Source: Nymphaea colorata
Taxonomy: Eukaryota > Streptophyta > Magnoliopsida > Nymphaeales > Nymphaeaceae
Assembly: GCF_008831285.2 (NCBI RefSeq)
Contig: NC_045150.1
Location: 10,182,001-10,246,000 of the forward strand
Direction of reading: 5' to 3'
DNA length: 64,000 nucleotides
Part shown: positions 13,531 to 22,443 of the stretch, in pieces
Position numbering within the stretch: the stretch's first letter is position 1
Layout of the letters: each line of letters begins with the position of its first letter
Notes under the pieces: generated by a model
Databases searched by the model: none
What the model was told of the DNA's origin: nothing
The model's input: the letters and a program-made list of their open reading frames with translations, nothing else
Program-made: the position numbers and the translations under genes

Positions 13531-14324
13531 ATCACTGAAGAATATTAAACGAGTGCATGTGTAGCTAAAATTCGGAACATATAGTACCTGCTCTGCGTTT
13601 AATTCATTAGAAGATTAATTTTTTTGTTAATTGAAATGCAGTTACGTTTCTTGAAATAAGAATATGGTGCTTATATATATAATTTTAAAAAAAGCAGAAT
13701 ATTATTCTTAACAAGTTCAATCTAAGAGGATTTGAAAGTCTCAGCGCAGGTTACACAAAAGACTTTACCTCCAAAAAGTTGTAAGCTTCAATAGTCTTAT
13801 ATGTACTCTTTTTCATAGGGTCAAACAAAGAGATCAGGTTACTCCGAGAAGAGTAGCATAACTGGTCGAGTTAAGAGTTTGGTGAGAGTCAGGTAGTCAG
13901 TTCCAATACCTGGAGCATTATTCTCAATGAACCATAAAGGTTGGCAGGAGCTACTCCTAAACTGAAGGGAGTGACCGTAAATTCCCCTGGTTTTGATGTT
14001 TCTCTAGACCCTGGGGTAACGGGGATGAGTAGAGCTTCTGCCCCTCATGCATGCAGCTGGCAGGTTTACTCCCGCTCACCCGTAACAAAGAAGAGTTTTC
14101 TCCACAAGCAAGAGGTCCACTAAAATGTCATGAATTTGAGAACAGTGTTTATAAAAGTTGCCCTGAATTAATTTAAGTCAATTTGAATTGTTTGGCAAAC
14201 CTGTTTTATCCAGTCGCTGTTGCCCCATGTTGTTATTTATTTATCTTTAAATACATTTAAGATTTTTTCTTTTCTATTTTTCACTTATTTTTTAAATATA
14301 GTATACTGATTTATCTTACCGACA
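13531..14324. other. No gene seen
   Basis: Mixed AT-rich sequence. A slightly GC-richer patch at 13,930-14,120 keeps a 60-codon frame open, but it has no family features and no second copy in the window. Confidence 0.5.
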
Positions 14325-14653
14325 GCCTGCAGTGCGCTCCTCAGTGAAGATAGGAAGCAGCATGCTCCTCAGTGAAGACAGGAAGCAGCACGCTCCTCAG
14401 TGAAGGCCTTGGTAGCTTTCACTTGCTCACCACAAAAAAAAAAGAGCATGAAACCGCACACTCCTCCATGGTTTCCCTTGTTACGCAAAAAACTATGGAT
14501 GTAGGAAGAGGAACAGGAGACGCAACAGGGGACGCAGCAGAGAGTGGCTGGAAAACGATGGTGCCGGCATCAAACAATGGTCGTGCACCAGACAGGTGAA
14601 GCGTGGCTCTAGAAAGATGCAGGATACGGAAGACCATGGTGAAAGCAGTTGCA
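14325..14653 (-). mobile_element. Copia-1 internal leader fragment, A1
   Basis: This is the region between PBS and gag, read on the minus strand. It carries repeats around CTCCTCAGTGAAGACAGGAA and matches 43,230-43,540 and 54,110-54,405. The gag and everything further into the element are absent; the sequence breaks off at about 14,325. Confidence 0.75.
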
Positions 14654-14666
14654 GGCTCTGATACCA
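14654..14666 (-). other. Copia-1 primer-binding site (tRNA-Met type), A1
   Basis: The minus strand reads TGGTATCAGAGCC, the standard plant Copia PBS complementary to the 3' end of initiator tRNA-Met. It lies directly inside the LTR. Confidence 0.9.
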
Positions 14667-14903
14667 AGTTAAAAGAAAAGATGAACACACAGGTGTAACG
14701 TGGTTCGGCTAAAATCGGCCTACATCCACACAGACACTCTCTCTTCTATTCAATAACCACACAGAGAGAGTATAGATATTTATAATCACTTTATACAATT
14801 TAGATTCTTGATTTTAGGATCTTGATTTACACGACAGATTTGGGCAGAATTATAGGAGAAGAAAGGGGAAATGATTTCCTTCTCATTTAGAGAAGATTGG
14901 TCA
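14667..14903 (-). mobile_element. Copia-1 LTR, A1
   Basis: About 237 bp on the minus strand, possibly starting TGACCAATCTTC (14,903), containing a TATAAATAT-like stretch and the CTCTCTCTGTGTGG region typical of short Copia LTRs, and ending next to the PBS. Equivalent LTRs sit at 43,542-43,778 and 54,419-54,654. The outer boundary is inferred from the TG/CA rule and from where Copia-2 sequence resumes. The inner terminal CA is not clear. Confidence 0.65.
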
Positions 14904-14904
14904 G

Positions 14905-15430
14905 TTTTGGATAGCTCTTGAGTATTGGAAACTGTACCCTGTCCTTTGTAACTGATCCTGATCGTATCTGTTCCATAGATCTTATCATTGTTAACAAATC
15001 AAGCACAACTAGAAGGTCATTCTGCTGGACCAGAAATCCCGGAAGAGGCTTGGTGATGGTTATGAGAGAGATGAGCTCTATCTACTACATTAACTTGAAC
15101 ACAAACAAGGCACTTCCAGCTGACAAGAAGAATGAAGAATCACCCCTATGGCACTATAGGTTGGGACATTTGTGTGATCTAATTCTCAAAACTGTGTTTC
15201 TTTTGCTCATCTACAATTTTCCAGTATGTGAGACATGCAATTATGCAAAGATGACTGGACAATCATTTCCTGAATCTGAAATAAAAAGCCAATATTGCTT
15301 CAACTTGGTTCAGGCCGATGTATGGGGCCCAGCTCCTGCTGTTTCCAACTTTATTTTCAAATACTTTCTCCTGTTAAAAGATGACAAATCATGGATGAGT
15401 TGGGTGTTCTTTCTCAAGAAAAAAGGATGA
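14905..15430 (+). pseudogene. Copia-2 pre-integrase/integrase fragment, A1
   Basis: The plus strand encodes a piece of Copia pol. Motifs are LWHYRLGHL (GAG pre-integrase HxxxH box), CETCNYAKMTGQ (zinc-binding CxxC) and VQADVWGPAP with the first integrase Asp, ending at WVFFLKKKG and a stop. Upstream the frame changes near IYYINLN. About 38 bp seen at 54,750-54,790 are missing at about 15,005. The rest of integrase, RT and RNase H are absent. It is a different family from Copia-1, which lies next to it in opposite orientation. Confidence 0.8.
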
Positions 15431-17989
15431 AGTCTTTTTAATTAGCAGGCATTGTATGGCCACTAGCAATATCTTATATTAACAAAAGTCACGCACTGGG
15501 TGAATTTTATCCAATCTTAAGACTGTGAAAGGTTCCAGATTGCGTTGAGAAGGACTTGGTTTCACATGAAAGACCCCCAAATATTATTAACCGACAAATT
15601 TTTGGTGGTGGCAAACCCTCTGCTAGGTTAAGAGAATCAAAACTTAGCTGGAACAATCTTGACATCAGGGCTGGGTCTTGTTCTCTCTATATGTTTGAAG
15701 TCAAACTCTTGTCCTCAGAAGAGGGGTCGACCTTTTGGTTGTTGTTAGCTCATAGCCATCTAGACATCCTTTGTCTTTCTCACTCCTCTTTTTGGTTTCT
15801 ATTGTCGTTTCTTTGCTGTTCTTAATTTGTAATTTGGTGCTTTCTTGTCATCTATTTTATAATTTTTTTTTCATTTTATCTGTGAAAATTGATTCGGATC
15901 AACCTATTTGAATTGTACCAGTTTGTTATCGGACCGATATTTGATCAAATTATAATTGGCAAGCAGAGTTCTATATTTTATTAAATAATCTTATTCCTAG
16001 TCCAATGAGTTCTATTCAGCGATTGCCTGGGCCTCCCTTTTTACACCCCTACGCATGTCCAATGATATTGGATCGTGTAGGTTGGTGCAAGGTTGGAGTA
16101 TTTTTTATTTTTTTTATAAAGAAGTGTATATTTTGGAATATTTACTTTTTCATAAACCCTTTTTGTCCTTCTGAAAGGTTTTTTTTTTTTACTTAGACAT
16201 GTTATCTTGGTTATTAAGCACCCATATGCATAAATTTTCATGTATAAGACCATATAAGACACTAATTTTAGATCTGGCTTTCCATAATGCCCATGCCCAT
16301 GTGAGTAGAGTCAAATGTCCTTCAACTGAAAGCATGTCATCGTCGTTTAAGAAAAGTCATTCCTGGGATTCAAAGAAAAGTCGGCCGAATTTTTCTCCTT
16401 TAACTGGCCCTTGCATCCAATTAAGACGAACCGATACAATTAATTTCTGGTAACTAAAACTTACAAGTACAACATATGTTCATATATATATATATATACA
16501 TAAAGGAATTGAAATCAGCTATTTTTTTTGTTTTGTGTGGATAAAAACCATCACAATGCATTTGCATTGATCAGTTGTTTGAGCACGGTCTTTTGAAAGC
16601 AGTTTTAAATTATACTGCAGAAGTGGCTGCCTGAAATGTGTGAAGTTATTAACATGAACATAACTAAAGTTTGTGCGCACCATCCATCATGTAGCTCCAC
16701 CACGGGACTTACCATCACACAAGATGATTCAGTTGAATTTGAATGTACCTGCAATTGTGGGTGACCTTATACATAATAGGCTCTGGCACTAGGGAAGATC
16801 TCTATATTTTAATTTTAATTGGTTCTCTTAAAGCAAAATACAAGGTCGGCCGAATGCTATTGGGCCCAGTTATCATTAGTTACAAAATAAGCACATTATT
16901 AATTTGTAAGTCATTTGACCCACATAATGCCAATGTTTAATTGACACCATATTTTTTTCGTTTAAGTTTTAGAAAAAGAATTATATCAATTAATTATCAG
17001 ACATTTCATGATTTTGTCATCAAGCTACCTCCAGCTTTGATAGTCATAGCACCAACTTCATCCACATTTTCTTTTCCCTGGCCCTGCAAATATCATCGTC
17101 AAAAACATTTTCATAAAATTAGATCAATCTGATAGATATAAATTTCAAAAAAATAAAAAAGTATATTATTTTGCAAACATGTACGAAGGTTATTATAATG
17201 TACTGCTGAAGTTGAAAAAAACAAAATCATTATCAATAGAATATTGATAAAAAAAACATGTAAAGACAAAGAAAATAGTGTGTGGGCACCCCGATCATCA
17301 GGAAGGGGATGTTCAAGTAATATTGACAAATTTAATCTTTAATGTAGATTCATTACTTATTCTTCCTACTAAAAGGGACGGCAGCCTAACTCCCAGCAGA
17401 GTTTGCATCGAAAGTGACAAAGAAAATTGTCATGGTGCACTTATGTCTGGATGGTTTGAGAGATTGGTTCGATCCTCCTTCGTACTTTAAGTTGTGTTTG
17501 ATAGTTCGTTGTGGCATTAAAAGGTAAAACTTAAAAGATCCTCAGCTTAAACAAACCAAAGATTTATGTAGCATGGATCTCAAATCCACATATATTAAAA
17601 ATGATAGATTTAAGGTGGGACGGGGGGGGGGAGTTTCGACCTGATCTGGTCCCTGGTGAAACAAATACAACCACAACAATAAAGACAAGCTATTGGCAAT
17701 GCCTTTTGTCGTTGCAAATAAGTTTATTGCCAACTCGCAAAAGACCAATACTAGTCCTTGCCCTTTGCAGTGTTGCCAAAAACGTTTCGCTAGCCTCAGA
17801 TCACCTGCCACCATTTTAGAAGTGCATGGACTGGTCATTCCCAGCATTTATCCAATGATGTGCCCGTGTTGAGAAAACTTGACAAATCAATGTAAATTTG
17901 AAAATTTACATGGACAACGACAGATTCAGATTAGACATCCCCATCAAGTCTGAATGAAGAATAAATTTATAGAATAAAGAATCGTCAAA
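15431..17989. repeat. Noncoding repeat of block A, copy 1
   Basis: The block is repeated at 44,346-47,007 and 55,218-57,764. Parts also resemble block B: 15,450-15,970 resembles 22,460-22,890, and 16,440-17,080 resembles 24,450-25,030. So A and B share an older common repeat. There is an (AT) run at about 16,480-16,499 and a G10 run near 17,623. Open frames in it are not conserved between copies. Confidence 0.7.
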
Positions 17990-19697
17990 ATTTACTTGTT
18001 TCCACCATTCCTCCCATTCTACTTCAAACTTCCCAGCCATGGAAAAATGATGTATTTGATGTAATCCAAGCATGGGTTTCCTTCAACAATATTGGGCGGG
18101 CAGTAAGCTTCTTGATTTCCACATCAACTTCTGCCTACAAGATCCAAGATCAAAGAATAGATCAGTTTTCAGCACAAAGAAACTAACCAGCCTCAATCGA
18201 TAGGACAAGCTTCTACAAGAGGAAGAAACTAATCTAGCATGCACCTTAGAAAGGACAAGCTTCTGTGAATCAATCATGCCCATCGAGTCTAGATCTTGAA
18301 TAACTCTCCGCTCCTTGCTGACATCCACATCTGCAGTGCCTGATAGGACCATAACTAGTTCAGATCTGATGAGATGACTCAAATGTTCTCTAGAAGAGAA
18401 ATTAACTCATGATCCACTAAGTCAAAACCAGCTTCATGCCACCAAGGGACAAAATGCAAGTTCCGACTAAAATTGACTTGATATTGATGAAACTACAAAG
18501 AAAAGGAGGAAATTCGGAAATTCAAACTGTTACAGTCTTAAGGTATTAGAAGCAAAGTAGTTTACAAACCAAATCATGAGAATATATATTGTTACATTAA
18601 AGAGTGGCAGCTCTTTGCAAATGCACCATGTCTCAAACAGCAACTATGTGTTTCAACAACTTTACTTAGTAAGTAGATTACACCTGTGACATGTAACTTG
18701 TTTCCAATAGCTATAGGTGTGCCATCAGTCTTAAGAATTATATTTATAATTTCACCAATACATTCTATTTGTTGAGTGCATTGGCCACCTATAACCACAT
18801 TCTAGAAATAAAATCAGCATTAATAGAAGATATACCAAGATAAGATCGAGAGAAAGGATTAAGTAGACCAAGTAAGGTAATAGACAGTATAAAGGCTATA
18901 AGCCCAAAAGATCTTGGATGCTCCATGAGCAGCAATTAGGGCACGGACATCGGCAAAGAGGAATTCTTACATCCATACCAGTGCTACATAGTAATGAGAC
19001 TGAATAATCATCCTACCCATGTGTTGCAGGAGGAAGGCCCTGAAGTTGTTCAGTATAAGGTGGCATATCAAAAAGTACAAAGTCATAAAATTCTTAATAA
19101 ATAAGTAGATTGTATTGATTTCCAAATAAATATATTCATGCATACAAAGTATGTGGAATGGATCAAAGAAAGTAGGTCTTACAAAAGCTTTGAATGCTGG
19201 ACGATGTGCAGCCATCTCATATAAGCAATTTAAAAACCATATCCAAAACTTATACTAAAAAAATTAGTACAATTATCATACAAAAATATTGGCCATCATG
19301 GAAAAAAGGGGAGAGAGAAGAGACCAAATATCAGATTTGAAATCATATTGAATGGCTGAATATAGATCGTTAGAGAGAGTTATAAGATTACATAGGTTAG
19401 CCACAATCTACTTCACCCATTTTTAAAGACCCAGAGAATTTAATCAACAAAAGAATATCCAAAACAAAACGAGCAGAAGCTATGGTAAAAATGCATGCTT
19501 GAAATGTAGAATGCTTTGTAGCTGCACCTACTAAAAACACTCGATATTCTCTTTGACTTAGCTACTACTTACAAGACACACTTACCGAACTCGTGTGTAA
19601 AAAAAGTGTAGCAAATACCACCAAACTACCTTATATGTATCCGCACTGCCCTTTCAAGATAATCTAAGATGCCCTCTATTGTTCCTTGCAACACCAC
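17990..19697 (-). pseudogene. Exon-fragment cluster, A1 (unidentified gene pieces plus NEK exons)
   Basis: On the minus strand several short protein-like stretches are flanked by plausible splice signals. 19,697-19,630 reads VVLQGTIEGILDYLERAVR with AG before it and GT after. 19,385-19,183 holds NEK-kinase exons. About 19,085-19,018 reads PYTEQLQGLPPATHG followed by GTAGG. About 18,390-18,245 reads DVDVSKERRVIQDLDSMG followed by GTGCAT. 18,135-18,030 reads AEVDVEIKKLTARPILLKE after a CAG acceptor. I do not recognise the non-kinase protein or proteins. All pieces share one orientation and recur in A2 and A3. This could be a decayed gene or sequence captured by a transposon. Confidence 0.55.
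19183..19385 (-). pseudogene. NEK-like protein kinase exon fragments, A1
   Basis: Two adjacent minus-strand pieces match the activation-segment end of plant NIMA-related (NEK) Ser/Thr kinases: FKSDIWSL (about 19,325-19,340) and YEMAAHRPAFKAF (19,215-19,183 plus two upstream codons). In NEK proteins these run on directly as KSDIWSLGCC.YEMAA..PAFKAF. Here they are separated by about 105 bp with no good GT donor after WSL and no AG acceptor immediately before the Cys codon, while a GTAAGA donor follows KAF. Catalytic lobe residues upstream and the C-lobe downstream are missing. No kinase can be made. Confidence 0.6.
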
Positions 19698-20038
19698 CTT
19701 TAAAGTCAAATAAAATAAAACATCAACCTCATATTTGAAAAGAATTAACATGGCATTATTATAAGACTTTTCAGTTTCACACAGAAAAAAACCTCAAAAT
19801 GATCAAATGTAGTCAGACTAGGAGAAAAGATAATGAAAGATATACAAAATGTATCATTTCTAAGATTCTAACTTTTAAATCCACAAGAGGGGGAGGGAGA
19901 GAGTTGAACGTGCAATAACCAGAAACACACAATTATGACCAAATAAAAGCCTTACTTATAGGTGACAAAAGTCTAGAACTTTTGTTCGTACGATAAACAA
20001 TTCATTTCTACATGTTGGACTTTTTTCATGGCTGGACC

Positions 20039-21390
20039 TTAGCCCTGTGTACATTCAGTTGGTGCAAAAGAAAGCAGTGTGTTGCCCAGATCATACTTGA
20101 CATGCATGTTTTGCTGCGCAATATTCCCAAAGATGGGCATCTCTCCATCTTTAATGGCTAAGCAGGTGATTCCACTTCTAAACATTCCAAAGATATTTGA
20201 AGGTGGCAGCTTCCAGTCTGCATTAGTGAAATGAAAGGTCATCTCCAGCAACCCTTCATATGGATCAGCATTGTCCTCTACATGGTAACACAGCAAATCT
20301 TGCTCAGGAGGATAGAAGTGTTCACGGTTTATGACATTAGCCACTGCATTTGCCGCTTGACCATACACATCTTTGGCAAGAAAAGTCAGGCTGGTACCCG
20401 AGTCTATGATGATCGATCTAGCATCTCCCAACAATGCAGTCGTCTGTGCACCACCAAATTGTATGTTGAGTCTGCTGTTCCCGACACTTATGTCTGTCAG
20501 GATGAGCACATAAAAGCTCCCTTCACCACCATCTGATGCCATCGGTGTCTCTTGAACCTCTTCTGTGCCTGAAAACTCTGTGTCCTCGCTGAATTTGAGC
20601 TGTCCCACAGAATTGTTTTCATTGCTATATGGAGGAAGACAGTAAGCAAATTTGTCATCAATGGAAGACCAATCTGTTTAACAAGAGAGAGAGGACCACG
20701 GCCAAGGCCAACAAGGCCAGGAACTTTACGCAGGGCAGACTCAGGATTATCTTCAAGATGAACACAACCAAAGACAATTCCTTCATGCTTGATGGTGTCG
20801 GCACCATTGTCAAAAAGGAGCGTCTCGGAGGCTAGGACCCCTTATACTTTGGAATTGTCTCCATAGGAATATCTCAACCAGCAAAGTGGGTCGCTGGTGC
20901 AACGATGGTTCCGCAATTCCATGCAAAAGCAGGTGGAGCATCTCTGGTTCTTGTAGGTGGACGACTGAAGTGGATCAAACATTGGTGTTTTGACGGGGCA
21001 GTTGTCACAATGGCAGCATGTTGCCCATTTGAGGTTGCTACCAGTGTCTATAATGGCCCAGTACAGGCTGGATGGGGTACCTAGCGAGAGCTTCACGAGA
21101 AACTCACCGGGACCAGCCATCACGGGGCTGGAGATCACGCTGGAGGTATTGGTAAACCGTGAAGCAATGCTGCGAGAGCACAACATGGAGCGCAAATTCG
21201 CCTGCTCAGCTCGTTGAGCTAGAGTAGATGAAGGGTCATAGAGAGGTGACAGGGATGAGTCTCGATGAATGAGATCTATAGAGAAGCCGAGAGGTTTGGA
21301 AGCGTAGATTGTGGTAGGGTTAGGCAGTATTGCAAGTAAGAGCAGTTGCAGGAGGAGGCTGAATGCTAAGGGGGAGAAGAACACTGCCAT
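20039..21390 (-). pseudogene. Nepenthesin/CDR1-like aspartic protease, copy in A1, broken
   Basis: Pepsin-family (A1B) endopeptidase, expected to be secreted. ATG at 21,390; residues 1-31 form a signal peptide (LLLQLLLLAILP core). The propeptide holds GFSIDLIHRDS, the first catalytic motif DTGS is at residues 115-118, and the nepenthesin Cys-rich insert (CCHCDNC..RC) follows. Codon 183 is TAA (20,842-20,844) where copy 3 has GAA. A second lesion is a one-base deletion at about 20,669-20,671, next to the conserved IGSSIDDKF segment. Beyond it the frame runs to the stop at 20,039 and contains DSGTSLTFL (second catalytic Asp) and the FAPTECTQG terminus. As in CDR1-type genes there is no sign of introns. 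Two independent nulls make it a pseudogene unless they are assembly errors. Confidence 0.9.
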
Positions 21391-21433
21391 GGTGAGGACT
21401 AAAAGGCTGCTGTACTAAGGATAAATGTGTTGA

Positions 21434-21442
21434 TATTTATAA
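21434..21442 (-). promoter_or_regulatory. TATA box of the A1 protease
   Basis: The minus strand reads TTATAAATA about 45 bases before the ATG, followed by a short leader. In the A3 copy the same place reads TTGTAAATA. Confidence 0.55.
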
Positions 21443-21764
21443 CGGAAGTCATAGTTATGGTGGCCACTGATGAAGGGAAGGATTTGGATTTGAAAATTAT
21501 GCAAAAAAGGAGAAAAAAAACAGACATGTGGCTGATCTGAGTTACATATTCCTTTGTGTAACCAGTAACCATCACAATGGAGAAATTTGGTAGCATTGTC
21601 AATTGTTAAGCTTAGGAATAACAATCACAAACATTTGAAGACTTTCAAACACAAAAGGAAGGCCGCAGACACTTTAACGTATTACTTAAGGTGACCGCAA
21701 TAACTGTTGAATACGTTGGAAGAAGAGATTGTCCTAGTGGTGTTTGAAAATTTTTTTTAGGCAT

Positions 21765-21947
21765 CAGGGGTGGAGCCAAGGGAGGCTTGCATGGCCCTGG
21801 CCCACCTCAATTTTTTTTTTAAAAAATCTATATGTAAATTTTAGTATGTCCTATATAAAAATTTTGAAAAATGATATTTTGACCTTAGTCAAAATTTATA
21901 AACATTAATCCGGCCCTTCTCATGAATTTTTTTTGGCTCTGTCCCTG
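21765..21947. mobile_element. Small MITE-like element with CAGGG ends
   Basis: The left end CAGGGGTGGAGCCAAG and the right end, read inward, CAGGGACAGAGCCAAA form a 16-base imperfect terminal inverted repeat around about 183 bp of AT-rich, noncoding sequence. CAGGG-type ends are usual for hAT-related MITEs. The flanking eight bases (TTAGGCAT and TAACACAT) match at only five positions, so the target-site duplication is doubtful. It is absent at the corresponding A3 site. Confidence 0.5.
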
Positions 21948-22230
21948 TAACACATGGTAGTCCCTGCTCCAAAACCTGTCCATTGACCTCCTTAAACCAT
22001 GAACCTTGAAGTGATTGGAAAATCTTTCTCCCACATGATCTCTCTCTATGCATATATATATATATACAAATGTCTTTCCACCCCATGATATTATGGGCTC
22101 TCATCTGGTGATAGTTCATGGGGCAGAGGCTCATGCAGTGAGGGTTTGCAGGTATGCTATGTCCATTTTGGCCATATCATATGCCTCTTTTATATTTTTA
22201 TATATATAGCAAAAAAATAAATGCGGACTC

Positions 22231-22408
22231 TGATTATTCAATGTTACTGTACTCGTTCATATGGACAATTTGATTCATTATAATGAATAGACGACAGAAA
22301 ACTAAAGAAAAAAAAAGTAATGGGTATATTTGTCATCTAGTATTAGTTTATACTTTTTTTTCTTCATCTTTCTCTCAACCGTTAAGTGGGTCAATGTGAA
22401 TATGGACA

Positions 22409-22443
<35 letters not shown>

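Larger units (their letters stand above)
14325..22230 (+). repeat. Amplified block A, copy 1
   Basis: This is the first of three direct copies (others 43,224-49,346 and 53,781-62,316). Its order is Copia-1 leader and LTR, Copia-2 fragment, noncoding repeat, exon-fragment cluster, aspartic protease. It differs from copies 2 and 3 in lacking about 265 bp near 19,585 (present at 48,605-48,867). Relative to copy 3 it has a MITE-like insertion after the protease. Confidence 0.85.

Noticed and set aside
15556-15825. 89-residue frame repeated at 55,343-55,612
   Set aside because: The A2 copy has stops and B-type relatives do not keep the frame; it is part of the noncoding repeat.
17542-17847. 101-residue minus-strand frame in block A
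   Set aside because: Shortened or frameshifted in A2 and A3, both strands are open over the same stretch, and it has no splice context.
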